Counted from the stretch's first letter, positions 46,601 through 59,141 are shown. The stretch is DNA of 64,000 nt from Pleodorina starrii (GCA_030267565.1 BRXU01000020.1:2001501-2065500), one strand, 5' to 3'. Notes: a model not told the origin generated them from the sequence alone. A program made the numbers and translations.

Positions 46601-48059
46601 CACCGCGGATCCAGACCCCGAGAGGTATATCCGGTACGATGGTAGTGACAACCACCGAATACGTGACCGAAAGAATCCTCTCAAGTACGTAGGTGGCAAA
46701 GTTTTCAGTGACAAGATCCCTTTTCACCTTAGTCCCCTAGCTAGGGATTGGGTTTGGCTAGTTCAGGCCGGCCTGGGCCAGACGGATAGGTCAGCACGCT
46801 GCAGTCCAGGCCATACAGTACACTGGGCAGCAGCAGGCCGGACTGTGCAAGACGGGTAGAGATAGATGGTAAGGGCCGACCGGCCTGCACAGGCTGCATA
46901 CACGCCCCGTCGTCGCTCGCCTTTGCGTATTTCCTCTAGGTTCGCTTGTTTGGGTTCTGAAGCCCACGGTAACCCATACGCTACTTACTTGATAGGCAGC
47001 GAGCTGCTGGTCTTGCTCCTGGCCGCTAGCTCCCCCAGCACAGCTACTCCCGGCCGCTAGCTCCAAGTCCACTCCAAGGCTAGTCCACGTGTTCACACCA
47101 AAGCCGCTAGCTCCATGTCCGTGCACTCCATGCTGAACCGCGTTGGGGTAAGGGCATTGGGTTGATTACAGACATTAAAGACGGAAAACGCTTAGCTACA
47201 CACCTGTTAAAGACCATTGGCGCCAGTAATTATGATGTTTATCCTTACATGTTTCGCTCCTGGAATCGGTCCCTTGACAAAGTTCCGGCGTGGAAGAGAC
47301 TGCCCACAATGTCGATTGGTACTCGGCGAACAGCGGGACCTTATCGTTGAGTCTGATAATTTCCGTAGCTTTTGTGACATGGTTACCAGTTACCTGAGGC
47401 AACCCTGCGAGCAAATCTTGAACTTATTGAGCCACTCGCCTTGCTTTGACTTTTGCTATCAGCAGTCAAGAATAAGCATATAGGCAAGGGCGAGAGTAGT
47501 GCGCTATTCCCAATACATATGTATTATTATCTATGTAAGTTGAATGTAGAAGGAAAGCGTATTTGCCGGCAACACGTATAGTGGGACGGTCATTAGTTTC
47601 CGTACTGACATCGGGCTCCTGGCTCTTCTGAGCCATTAACACTTGAAAGGACACCTTTACAACGCAAATTTTTTCATTGGCGTTAATGTAGTGCGCATGG
47701 CCTTCCTGCGGCGTTTTGTCGGTGCATGCCTGAAGGCATCCCGACGCAAAATGACGGTAGTCGTCATTTGTTGTGATGTTCATGGTCCTGAGTCTCTTTG
47801 AGCATATTCTTAATTGTTGTGTTGCAATAGATCTGCGACAGCACAGCTGTCAGCCATACCCGAAACCTCCCCAAATACCCAAAGCCCCCACGTACGCACC
47901 CTGTCTTTCTTCCCTTTCCACCCGGGGCGGGCTGGCTTTGGTGTCTGGGGGTGGCTGGGGGTGGGGACTGGGAGCTCCAGCTGGGGCCCGAGCTTGAGTG
48001 AAGGCTGGGACCTCGGGCAAGAAGCTTGGGGCTCGGGACAGGTGGAACGAAGGGGCTAG

Positions 48060-48480
48060 GGGCCGGAAATGGGTTTGAGGGGCTCGGGGCCGGAAACTGA
48101 TTCAACGAACTCGGGGCCGGACATGGGAGGCAGGCTGGGGGCCGGAGATTGGTGCAAGAAGCTTGGGGCTGGGGACAGGTGGAAGGGGCTAGGGGCCGGA
48201 CATGGGTGTGAGGGGCTCGGGGCCGGAGACTGATTCAACGAACCCGGGGCCGGACATGGGAGGCAGGCTGGGGGCCGGAGATTGGTGCAAGAAGCTTGGG
48301 GCTGGGGACAGGTGGAAGGGGCTAGGGGCCGGACATGGGTGTGAGGGGCTCGGGGCCGGAGACTGATTCAACGAACTCGGGGCCGGACATGGGAGGCAGG
48401 GGCTGGGGGCCGGGGATTGGTGCAAAAAGCTTGGGGCTGGGGACAGGTGGAAGGGGCTAGGGGCTGGACTGGGGGTTTAA
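48060..48480 (+). repeat. 133-bp minisatellite
   Basis: ACTGATTCAACGAAC recurs at about 48096, 48229 and 48362, a period of 133 bp, with a fourth partial unit. The period is not divisible by three, so the Pro/Ser-rich minus-strand frames across it are artefacts. Confidence 0.9.
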
Positions 48481-48683
48481 GGTGCCCAGAGCCAGCGATT
48501 GATCCAAGGAGCTCGCTGCCAGACATGGGTGCACCCAGGGCCGGCTCTGCACCGCTCCCTCCCGTGCAGCCGCTGCTCTCCGTGCCCACGGCGCCCAACT
48601 GTCATCAATGAAGCGGCGTTCACTCCACGCTGCGAGCGTGCAGCAAGGCTTGTGGGCGGAAATCCGAGGGCTCCAATACGCTG

Positions 48684-50520
48684 ATGGGACCAACAGTTGG
48701 CCCGCGTCCCGGAAACTGTGAAAACGCACGCCTTATCCCTGTGTTGCGGAAATGGGTGCACCCAAGGCCGGCTCAGCACTGCAACCTCCGGTGCACGCAG
48801 CCGCTGGTCTCCGTGCCCGCAGCACCCGTGCGTTCCGGAGTCTGCCGGCTGTGTGTCTACTGGGATACTCTGCACAACAAGCACGGCGGTTCTGTCACTG
48901 ACGCCAAACCACCGCCCGCGTCCCGGAAACTGTGACAGTGCGCGCCTTAAACCTGTGATGCGGAAATGGATGCACCCAGGGTCGGCTCAGCGCTTCAACC
49001 TCCGGTGCACGCAGCCGCCGCTCTCCGCGTCCGCAGCATTCGTGCGTTCCGGAGTCTGCCGGCTGTGTGCCTAACGAGATACTCTGCACAACAAGCACGG
49101 CGGTTCTGTCACTGACGCCAAACCATCGCCCGCGTCCCGGAAACTGTGACAGTGCGCGCCTTAAACCTGTGATGCGGAAATGGATGCACCCAGGGTCGGC
49201 TCAGCACTGCAACCTCCGGTGCACGCAGCCGCCGCTCTCCGCGTCCGCAGCATTCATGCGTTCCGGAGTCTGCCGGCTGTGTGTCTACTGGGATACTCTG
49301 CACAACAAGCACGGCGGTTCTGTCACTGACGCCAAACCATCGTCCGCGTCCCGGAAACTGTGACAGTGCGCGCCTTACCCCTGTGATGCGGAAATGGGTG
49401 CACCCAGGGCCGGCTCAGCACTGCAACCTCCTGTGCAGCCGCTGCTCTCCGCGCCGGCAGCGTTCCGGAGTCTGCCGGCTGTGTGTCTACTGGGATACTC
49501 TGCACAACAAGCGCGGCGGTTCTGGCACTGACGCCAAACCACCGCCCGCGTCCCGGAAACTGTGACAGTGCGCGCCTTAAACCTGTGATGCGGAAATGGA
49601 TGCACCCAGGGTCGGCTCAGCGCTTCAACCTCCCATGCAGCCGCTGCTCTCCGCGCCGGCAGCGTTCCGGAGTCTGCCGGCTGTGTGTCTACTGGGATAT
49701 TCTGCACAACAAGCGCGGCGGTTCTGGCATTGACGCCAAACCACGCACCGCCCGCGTCCCGGAAACTGTGACAGAGCGCGCCTTACCCCTGTGATGCGGA
49801 AATGGATGCACCCAGGGCCGGCTCAGCACTGCAACCTCCGGTGCACGCAGCGGCTGCTCTCTGCGCCCGCAGCACCCGTGCGTTCCGGAGTCTGCCGGCT
49901 GTGTGACTAGTGGGATACTCTGCTCAATAAGCACGGCGGTTCTGTCACTGACGCCAAACCACCGCCCGCATCCCGGAAACTGTGACAGTGCACGCCTTAC
50001 CCCTGTGATGCGGAAATGGGTGCACCCAGGGCCGGCTCAGCACTGCAACCTCCTGTGCAGCCGCTGCTCTCCGCGCCGGCAGCGTTCCGGAGTCTGCCGG
50101 CTGTGTGTCTACTGGGATACTCTGCACAACGAGCACGGCGGTTCTGGCATTGACGCCAAACCACCGCCCGCGTCCCGGAAACTGTGACAGTGCGCGCCTT
50201 AAACCTGTGATGCGGAAAAGGATGCACCCAGGGCCGGCTGCAACCTCCGGTGCACGCAGCCGCTGCTCTCCGCGCCCGCAGCACCCGTGCGTTCCGGAGT
50301 CTGCCGGCTGTGTGTCTACTGGGATACTCTGCACAACAAGCGTGGCGGTTCTGGCACTGACCCCAAACAACCGCCAGCACCCCGGAAACTGTGAAAGCGC
50401 GCGCCTTGCCCCTGTGTTGCGGAAATGGGTGCACCCTGGGCCGGCTCCGCACCGCTCCCTCCAGTGCACGCAGCCGCTGGTCTCCGTGCCCACAGCGCCC
50501 GTCTGACAGGAATGAAGCGG
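48684..50520 (+). repeat. 202-218-bp satellite array, about eight units
   Basis: The block TACTGGGATACTCTGCACAA recurs at about 48862, 49078, 49292, 49494, 49696, 49914, 50116 and 50324. Units also share CCCGGAAACTGTGACAGTGC and GTTCCGGAGTCTGCCGGCTG. Length variation comes mainly from presence or absence of a short CCGGTGCACG/CCGCAGCATTCGTG segment. The array is non-coding. Confidence 0.93.
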
Positions 50521-51683
50521 CGTGCACTCCACGCTGCGTGCGCATAGGAAGACGGGCCTGCCAAATCCATTCAAATTTACGCAGTTCATGACTGGATGGG
50601 ATGGGAGTCGTCCGCAGACGAGCAACAACGAGGCGATGCTGTTGGTGCTCAACGTTATTTGGGCGCAGCTCAAGGCTCTCTGGCCTAACGTTATGTTTAC
50701 AAATAATGAAGCATAACAGAGTACTCTACACGAAGCACCCGATGCGTACGGTTCAAATGTCTGTCTATGTGTCTGAGACAGCTTTCACCCGCTCGCCCCA
50801 GCCTAGCAGCATTAAATATCCCAGCATCAAATCGTAATTAATACGTTCAACATTACGCATGCCTTTTTAGATGGAGCCGGTGAACTGCCCTTTTTGGAAA
50901 AGTGTACACAAGGGCTGTGCTTGCACTACATATTCCTCGTACGCTATCCTGATCATAATCTATTTTGATCTGTATAACTATACTTACAGAAACAGGGTGT
51001 GGCTGCTAAGAACCCCGTAAAGTCGGGGGACTGAAGTTTACGGAAAAGTTGTACATGGAAAGTGATGGGCTGTGTCTGCACTATGTATCCTTCATACGTA
51101 CTTCTGAGTACGTACAAAAATGCTATGTATTGAATACTTGCACAAACATGGTATGTGTTTTGGCTGGCTCCCCAAACTCCGTAAAATACGGAAAGCGAAG
51201 CTTACGGCGTCCAAACTGCACTTTACGGAGGAAGAAACCGTTACGGAGAAAAGCCTTTCCCAGAGTGCTCTCTATGTTCTTCCAGCTCTGCGGCCCAGTC
51301 GCCATGATGGCCATGCCCATCACCCGGCGCGAAGGGCCCCCCAAGGGTTTCGGCAACTGTCGCTTTTTCATGCCTTGGAGCGAAAGACCCTTAGCTTGCA
51401 GGTTTATTTAATACATCAATATACATAAGATGTATAGCTGTGAGCGATGGAAAAGGCGGTTTCACGGGATTTCTCGCTGGTGTCGTATATTTTGGCGATT
51501 AATGTGCGTGTCGCGTCGCGTCTCCCAGAATTCAGCTCTTAGCGTGGATCACCGCGGATCACCGCGGATCACCTGGTGGACAGATTACGGAGACACTTTA
51601 CGGAGAACTATCCTCCGTAAAATGCGGTTACTTTACGGAGAACAGCCACCCCATTTTACGGAGTCTAGACCCACCCCTTTTCA

Positions 51684-52214
51684 CAGAGTGAAACCTAATC
51701 AATAATGTTATAAAGATGTCCTCTGTATGGCTGACACGAGCGCCTACGTATTTGCATGCACCAAAATGTGCCCGGCCTGCTCCTTGCAATAGCCCGTGCA
51801 AGCAGATAGAAGAGGACGTTTACCCTGCATGCGTCCTTCTACATTTGCGCTATTCCCGCGGCAAGCTGCACAACCATTTCCGCGAAGTCGCTTCCGCAGC
51901 TGCTGCAGTACTCGCCAATACAGTTGATATTGTTCATATTGGGTCCCACGCGTACGGACAGCCGTTCCCGGGGACATAAACCTCTTTTGGTTCAGAACCA
52001 AAATCGGTAGAAGCAAAATCGATAAATATACAATGTGAAACTGTCTGCATCTACTGCGTGCTGTCGTAAGCATGTTTGGTGACACGATCGACTCATACGT
52101 ATATGGGAATCGAGTAGTTTGGCTCTCGCTCGCCTGACAACAGTTCGAGAACAGCAAACATCAGGCAGCAGGGCAAAATAACGCAGTCGCTCGGCAACTA
52201 ACGTGGCGTAAAAA
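51684..52214. other. upstream region of the pherophorin gene
   Basis: It includes copy 1 (51938-52000) of a roughly 62-bp sequence also found at 57904-57969. It must contain the pherophorin promoter and 5' leader; no clear TATA element was identified. Confidence 0.4.
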
Positions 52215-55200
52215 ATGTGTGCCAAGGGCGGCTACCCGCCGCGCGCCGCAGCTGCTCATAAGGTATCGCTGGTGATGCTGACAGTCCTGGTGCTCCTGGC
52301 ATCATCACTTTCTCTACTGGCAGCTGGAATAGGTACCACACCTTGCCAGTACCGTCTCTACAACTCGGATGGAGTACGTGTGTCGGAGCTTGTCTTGGGT
52401 GCGGTGAGCAATTTCGCTGGAAATGCCGGCAGCAGCGATCCCCCTGTCCTCGCCAACACGTCAAAACTTGTTGTGGACGTCCCCAACGCCGATGGCACCT
52501 TCACAAATACAGTACCATCCTGGTATTTGGAAGCAGGAGACAACGGATATAGCGCCCTTTTACTTTTTTTAACCGAGGGAGAGTTCGCTTCCTACTTTTC
52601 TGGAGACCCATGCCCTTCTCCTTTTGGGGTTATTTGGTCTCCTGGCCGAGATTATTTCCCCATTGGCAGCAATCAAGTGGTCGTCAGCGCGATGTCTGAC
52701 TGGATCGGTGTCGGCAGTGTGATTCCGCCCATCAACTGCTCCTCGGTGACACAGCTAGTCCTCATGGGAATGCTTGAGTACCCAGGTATCTTTTCAACCT
52801 ACTGGCCATTTGGTACGATTGTTGGGAATCCCGCATGGTCCAACTCTACCCTATGCCCTGATGACATAATAAACTATAGTTTTGGCTTCGTGAGGTTTGG
52901 GGTCGACTGCTGCCCGTATCCGCCCCCGCCCAACCCGCCCAGCCCGCCCAACCCGCCCAGCCCGCCCAACCCGCCCAACCCGCCCAACCCGCCCAGCCCG
53001 TCCAACCCGCCCAGCCCGCCCAACCCACCCAGCCCGCCCAGCCCTCCTCCACCCCTGCCGCCATCACCACAGCCACCCTCCCCGTTGCCACCCAGCCCCC
53101 CACCTCCTCTCCCACCGTCCCCATTACCCCCGTCCCCACAGCCACCCTCCCCATTGCCACCCAGCCCCCCACCTCCTCCCCCACCGTCCCCATTACCCCC
53201 GTCCCCACAACCACCCTCCCCATTGCCACCCAGCCCGCCCAGCCCTCCTCCACCCCTGCCGCCATCACCACAGCCACCCTCCCCGTTGCCACCCAGCCCC
53301 CCACCTCCTCTCCCACCGTCCCCATTACCCCCGTCCCCACAGCCACCCTCCCCATTGCCACCCAGCCCGCCCAGCCCTCCACCACCCCTGCCCCCATCAC
53401 CACAGCCACCCTCCCCAGTGCCACCCAGCCCCCCACCTCCTCTCCCACCGTCCCCATTACCCCCGTCCCCACAACCACCCTCCCCATTGCCACCCAGCCC
53501 GCCCAGCCCTCCACCACGCCTGCCACCATCACCACAGCCACCCTCCCCTGTGCCACCCAGCCCCCCACCTCCTCTCCCACCGTCCCCATTACCCCCGTCC
53601 CCACAGCCACCCTCCCCATTGCCACCCAGCCCGCCCAGCCCTCCACCACCCCTGCCGCCATCACCACAGCCACCTTCCCCGTTGCCACCCAGCCCCCCAC
53701 CTCCTCTCCCACCGTCCCCATTACCCCCGTCCCCACCACCACCCCGATCACCACCTCCACCTCAACCACCTTCGCCACCTTCGCCACCACCACCCCGGCC
53801 ACCGTTACCTCCGCCTCCACCCCCACCCCCACCGCCATCTCTTATGGCCATCCCATCATCCCCTCCACCCAAGCCATCCTCCAGTCCCTCGCCCCTCTTT
53901 GCCGCAGCACCGCTTCCACCTTCTCCTCAACCACCACTGCCGCAACCCTCATCCCCACTTCATCCTTCCCCGTCTCCTCTCACACCGCCACCCCCACCAC
54001 AGCCCTCACCGGCTCCTCCTCTGCCTCCCCCTCCCCCTTCTTCCCCTTCACCACCTTCACCCAACCCACCTTTTCCATTGCCGTCACCGTCGCCACCGCC
54101 ACGTCCTCCGTCCCCATCCCCACCGCCGCCACCACGCCCTCCGTCCCCATCCCCACCGCCGCCGCCTCGCCCTCCGTCCCCATCCCCACCGCCGCCACCT
54201 CGCCCTTCGTCCCCATCCCCACCGCCGCCACCTCGCCCTTCGTCCCCCCCACCTTCCAGGCCCCCCACGCCACCACCCCCAAGTCCCTTCCGTGCACCAC
54301 CCAAGTCCCCCCGTGCACCCAGCAATGATGTGCTGGTGAGGAGCTTCCCCTTCTCCTCCTGTAACATGCGAGATGTCGCTCTGACCCCCTACCGCATGTC
54401 CTCACCGGTCGGCCCCGTCAACTCGACTTCCTCCAAAGCCACGTACTGCTTTCGGATCGCTGCTGTGGAGGCCGCCGACAGCGCCAGCCCGTGTGCATCC
54501 ATCGTAATAAACAAGATAGAGCTTATCGTCAGTAAGTAATGACGTGACTGGGTCCGTCGTCCTATTTAAGGGGCTGAAGGCTGGGGAGTGTTCGCAGGGC
54601 GATACCCGTGGCAGGGCTGGTAGATGACCCCTTCACTCATTTGTTACGTTCTGCAATTTATTTCGCTGTGTTTGGGCAGGTGGTCGCAGACCAGCCATTT
54701 GCAGTTTTGTGCAACGAACGTTTGGATCGATGTGTGCCCACTTCATTCACTTGCAGCAGGCACATACACATACAGATGCAACTGCTTGGGGCAGCGAGGT
54801 CTGGCTACAAGGCTGCTGCGGTGGGATGGCACCGAGCTAGCCCATACACGCATTTAGTAAAGCACCAAACACATACATACCGCCGCCACTTATGTTACGC
54901 ATGGCAGCGGCCTCTTGTGCACGCACCTGCCAAGCGCCGACGCACCAACGGATCACCATTGTATGTATCACTGCTGTCCCTGCTGCTGCAAGAATCCCCA
55001 GCAACAGCAGTAGTCATTTTAACGTCGACGAATCGATGTCACATACATGGGCATGGACATGTATGGGTTCCAGCCTGCCTATTTCGGCAGGTCCGCCTGG
55101 CCAACCGAGGTCTCGGGCGGGCCTCTTCTCCCGCTCGTTTATTAAATGCTATTTGCGTTTTTGTTCACGGCCTCACATACACTCGCTCTCCCCGATCGAC

Positions 55201-55544
55201 CCATATGCTCTGCGTGTTGTGTGTGATTGATCACAGACCGTGCGTGTGCGGAGGAGAGTCCCAAGGCTGCTCGTCTGGTCACCATCAACGGGGTGACCGT
55301 GTACCCCTTTTACAGCCTCAAGACATGGCGTGGCGAGACGTATGGACTCATGGGCATTAGCAAGCTGGCCGACACCTTTCCGCTCACCCCCACCGGCGGT
55401 CTGACAATGTGCATGGAAATGGCCCGCCAGAGCACGTGTGCAGCACCGGAGCGGCTGTGCTACGGCAACAGCTGCGTTTACTCGCTGATAAACGCGGACT
55501 TCAGCTGCTGTCCAGTCAGTCAGATGCCGCATGCTGCTGCTTGA
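52215..55544 (+). CDS. pherophorin (extracellular-matrix hydroxyproline-rich glycoprotein)
   Basis: Two exons: 52215-54531 and 55237-55544. The phase-1 junction fits and gives 874 residues. A signal peptide (core [20 protein letters not shown]) is followed by an N-terminal globular domain (about 38-231) with Cys pairs and N-glycosylation sites. A roughly 470-residue Pro-rich rod follows, built of SPP, SPPPP and NPP units with an inner repeat of about 44 residues. The C-terminal pherophorin domain (about 708-869) reads [41 protein letters not shown] and DFSCCPVS. Pherophorins are secreted, hydroxylated on proline and O-glycosylated, and build the volvocine cell wall or matrix; some are induced by wounding or sexual signals. 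The second exon and its downstream DNA were duplicated to 44.3-45.7 kb. The start is the first ATG in frame with the signal peptide. Confidence 0.94.
53036..53740 (+). repeat. internal 132-bp repeats in the pherophorin rod
   Basis: The Pro-rich linker is partly made of near-identical units of about 44 codons ([18 protein letters not shown] and neighbours). Nucleotide identity is high and units differ by few substitutions, consistent with recent unequal exchange. Confidence 0.8.
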
Positions 55545-56220
55545 TTGATGCATAGCGTAACGCATGCATGCCGATGCTATCGATGCATCGCATGCAAGCA
55601 AGGCATGCGGTTAGGTGCAGGGGGCTGCGTGTTGGTTGCGTGAACGAAACCCGCCCCCCGTTATATTAATATTGATCAATCGAACAACATGTTATCGAGC
55701 GAGTGAAGCCTGCGTTTGGTGTAGCCTGCCTTTTATTCAGTATGTACACACATTTATTTGCTCTACCTGGTGAGGTATGAAGGCCTTATGCGATATGTCG
55801 TGCAGCTTATTGTCATTGCAAAACAGTCGTGTGTGATGAGTAGATAGGACGTAGCAGTATTGATGCATGCACGTATGTGGCAGGATCGGATGCACGCCCT
55901 TAATGTAGCAGGATGCACGTCCTTTATTCTCCGAACCACGCGGGCATGCGTGCGTCGGATACAAACGCATGCATGGGCGGGCACTGATCACCTAGCTGGT
56001 GGGGCTTTTCGTCAGTTGTGCTTCGTTGTGCGTGCGAAGGCTGCACTTCCGGGTTTGTAGAGGTTGGGGTGGAGGGTTGGGGGAAGGGGTTCGGCTAGAA
56101 GGACGGCTGTGCTCGCGGATCAGGGTCAGCCCTCCCCACACGGGGCCGTAATAGGGGGCAAAGGGCCATGCCGCGGCCGGGTGAGGATGCGCCACATGGC
56201 CCGTGCCCCTTGGATGTCTT
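54971..56220 (+). repeat. segmental duplication, copy 2
   Basis: Partner of 44337-45689. It spans the end of the pherophorin intron, its intact 3' exon and about 680 bp downstream. It lacks the 95-bp MITE of copy 1. Confidence 0.93.
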
Positions 56221-56586
56221 GTGGGAGCTTTGAAAGACCTGCGTGACCCCCTCAGGGCCTATTGGCTCGCTAGGAGGACATCTTGCGTCATATGCAGGTT
56301 GACCTGCGCGCGTTGTCGCGCTTGTTGTATGGCGTTGTCCAACAATGCATCTATCCTCGAGTCCTCTCCCTTCCGGCAATCGCGCGAGAGAGCGTGCTCG
56401 CACGTTCTGAACTGCAACTGCGTGACCCGAAGCAGGTCCGTCTTCGTCACCACGCGCTGCCAGGCTTGCTGCGGCCAGGCTGTGCGTACGTGAAACTTGG
56501 TATACGTCACGCTTTCTTGCAGCCTAGCGTGAGCGCAGCAACCATGTCCGCTCCATGGGAAGCATGGGTGGATTGCGTGTCCTAAG
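56221..56586 (-). other. short unidentified minus-strand reading frame region
   Basis: The minus strand reads an open stretch including DDLL-type helical residues (RIDALLDNAIQQARQRAQVN). It resembles in style the fragment at 58614-58877 (VLERAVHEARERAAVRLLVD). Both could be pieces of a mobile-element coiled-coil protein, but I cannot name it. Confidence 0.25.
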
Positions 56587-56833
56587 CAGGGTGGCTATCT
56601 TAAGATATGAATATATATTCGGGTGAAAATTTTGGAAATCTGAAGATACTTTTGCCGTGGAAAAAGCTGAAGGTTTAGATAATCCGGCCTCACTGGTGGG
56701 GCATGATATCTCCCGGGGACGTGTTTAGCCGGGAAAATCCCCTCCTAGACAGATCCTGACAGATACTCTCAGCGCTTCTGAGCCAGAAGTATCTCTGGCC
56801 GTAGATACTCAAAAAAATAAGATAGCCACCCTG
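56587..56833. mobile_element. hAT-like MITE, 247 bp
   Basis: A 16-bp inverted end CAGGGTGGCTATCTTA, with TAAGATAGCCACCCTG at the other end, is flanked by a perfect 8-bp duplication GTCCTAAG (56579-56586 and 56834-56841). An 8-bp target duplication and CAGGG ends are hAT superfamily features. The interior is AT-richer and non-coding, so it depends on a transposase elsewhere. Confidence 0.93.
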
Positions 56834-56841
56834 GTCCTAAG

Positions 56842-59141
56842 CTCCTAACGCTACGCTCCTATCCTCCAGGCCGTGCGTCGCTGTGTAGCCGTTACTCTCG
56901 CGCAGTCGCGCTGCTTTACGGTTGCCCTCCGTGGTTCCTCATTTACTCGTATTTATGCGTTGCGATACTGGAACGTGGTGTCTCGCCCTGGCAAGTGCTG
57001 TGCTGTTATGATGGTCGTTGGCGACCGTTGCCGTTTTGGTAGTCACGAGGGCCAAGATGTCGCCCAGCTAGCCCTGCCCGGCCCGGCCTTTTTTGTGCCC
57101 TCTGTTGCCATTCCTGTATGCATACACGTTCCATGAAAGTAATACACGTTTCGTTGTCCAACCCGTTCCCAACCTTCCTTGCCCCTGCCCAAGGTCTGTT
57201 TTAGTGGACATGGACATGGCTGCACATGGCAACGTGTCCACTAGAAAGAAAGTATTACGCTGGACCGTTAGCCCTTGCGTGGGTTAAGGGAACAGACTGA
57301 TGCCTCATCGGCGGGTACAGCCCATTACCGCGGTGACCGCCTTTTTGACTAAGATGGGTTGCTTCTCCCACCCACTCAGTGTCTGGACTCCGTCTCACTC
57401 AGATCACATCTGGGTACCCGCACGCATTCTTCCCAGATATGCCAGACACATCATCGTTGAACATTCAACCGTGATGAGTTCTACCAGTGCAGGGGACAGG
57501 GACATGGCTAAAGAGCCATGCGATCACCTGCTGTTCGTTCCCACACCAGGGCCCCCATCGGTCACCCAGCCCTCTGCGAAGGCCGGGGTCGGACTGGTAA
57601 CCTCTCGGTCACCAATTCAGTGCCCTAACTCTCAGGCACTTCCTAGGGGATACGTGTCCACTACTTCTGTGCGTTGATTGCTCAGACGCCGTCGCGTTAT
57701 GTTGGTCGTTTGTGGACGTTTCAGTTTGGGTCGTCACGGGGGCGATTATGTCGCCTAGCCCTGCCCTGCCCGGACTGTTTTGTGCTTTCCGTTCCTCATT
57801 CTGTTCCGTCTCCTCGCTCTACGGCCGTCGGCAGTGTGTAGTGAGCTCGCCCAAGGCATTTTCGCGTTGCGCGTACCTTCCTGGTACTGCTTTTTACTGC
57901 TGTATTGGGTCCCACGCGTACGGACAGCCGTTCCCGGGGACATAAACCTCTTTTGGTTCTTAGAACCAACAAGAAGGGCCTGCGGCGATCCCGGAATTTG
58001 GTCGCACCGTAGATTTGTGGAACGCGTGGATTGATGGAAAGACGGGCGACAGTCATCAGTGTGGCAAGTTCCGTCTCGCACGGGGTCCAGACATGACGAA
58101 CCTCACTCTATCCCACGCTATGATTATTATCAACACAATCATACATCATACTACAGCTAACGCCGGAAGCACTTTCGGGCCACGTGGTCAACCAACTGGC
58201 TGGACCTCTCTCGAGAGCCTGTAAATGCCTAGGTTAAAACCAGTCCGGACGGTAATGCGGCACCGCCTGCACAACCCAGTTCCGCGGGGCTGTCGGTCCA
58301 CACGGCAGTTTCACAGTTCCGCCGGCGCGGCGAAGCGGACGACACGCACGCCCAAGGTGTTGTCTTCGTCGCGAACCGTGCCACACTACCCTACCCTTTC
58401 TAGCCACGCTCTCTCTTGGTACCTGTGAACAAAGAGTGAGCCTCGGTTTTCGGTCCGCACAACGATGCTGCCTTTGCTGTCAGCATGATGCCATCCTTCC
58501 TACCATCCATGCAAGGCTTCCGCTGCAGGCCCATTCCCTGCACCCACCCACCTGTCGCAGCCGCTGCTGATGCTGTTGCGCCGGTCACTGTCACAGCCGC
58601 TTCTTCCGGGCGTTCAGTTGTTCGTGCCAGGCCGGCCGGCCCCTCCCACACATTCCTTGCCTCCAACAACCGGGCTGCGACTCGCTCCAGAGCATCCAGC
58701 ATCAGCCTGCCGCAGAACATGTTGGCTCTGCTGGGCTGTCCCGTCAACCAACAAGCGGACCGCAGCCCGCTCCCGGGCCTCGTGCACAGCCCGCTCGAGC
58801 ACATAGTGGCTTTTCTGGGCTTGCCGCGCGTTCTCACTCCTCAACGAGCTCGCCCAGGTGGGGCCACCCTGCCCCATAAGCCATTCCTGCCCAGGCCGCG
58901 ACCCATTGATAGACGCGATACCGCCGCTCTATCTCCTGAAGAAGCTCGATTTGCCGCAGGTACGTGTCGATGGCGCTCCTAGACGGCCGTGCAGCTGATG
59001 GCCGTCCGCCAGGTGCGTCCCCAAAACGCGTCTCTAGGCTGTGACGGCGAAAGGAGAACACCTGTAATGACAGTCACAAGCACGTATAGCGTTCGGCAAG
59101 TAAGCCGCCATCGATCGCCGCACCGCTCATACCGGCGACAC
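56842..59141. other. repeat-rich intergenic region
   Basis: It contains copy 2 (57904-57969) of the 62-bp repeat and TAGTGGACA/TGTCCACTA inverted boxes (about 57201, 57236 and 57656). Between about 58480 and 59061 there are minus-strand frames with protein-like segments (TYLRQIELLQEIERRYRVYQ; VLERAVHEARERAAVRLLVD) in different frames. These look like a decayed element. No intact gene. Confidence 0.4.
57904..57969 (+). repeat. 62-bp dispersed repeat, copy 2
   Basis: TATTGGGTCCCACGCGTACG through CATAAACCTCTTTTGGTTC and AGAACCAA, shared with 51938-52000. The GGTTC...AGAACC end is itself a small inverted repeat. The upstream flanks are unrelated. Confidence 0.88.

Larger units (their letters stand above)
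46134..51683. mobile_element. 5.5-kb region bounded by inverted repeats, filled with tandem DNA
   Basis: The left edge reads CACTCTGGGAAAAAGG followed by GTCTAGACTCCGTAAAATGG. The reverse complement of the right edge (about 51590-51683) reads CACTCTGTGAAAAGG followed by GTCTAGACTCCGTAAAATGG. The similarity continues for about 90 bp, rich in TTTACGGA/TCCGTAAA. Inside are a 20-bp ACGGAATGTAAACCGC array, a 133-bp minisatellite and a roughly 205-bp satellite. I see no transposase and no clear target duplication, so this is either a large non-autonomous foldback-type element or a nested satellite region. Confidence 0.55.

Noticed and set aside
46422..46859. Open frame with ITECKPHF repeats as a repeat protein gene
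   Set aside because: Translation of the 20-bp TTACGGAATGTAAACCGC tandem array; no start context or splice structure.
48060..50520. CRISPR-like regularly spaced repeats
   Set aside because: Units are contiguous long satellites without unique spacers, in a eukaryotic genome with no cas genes.
52846..53838. Minus-strand Val/Gly/Trp-rich and plus-strand His/Pro-rich open frames over the pherophorin rod
   Set aside because: Frame shadows of the repetitive SPP-coding DNA; only the annotated frame links to conserved domains on both sides.
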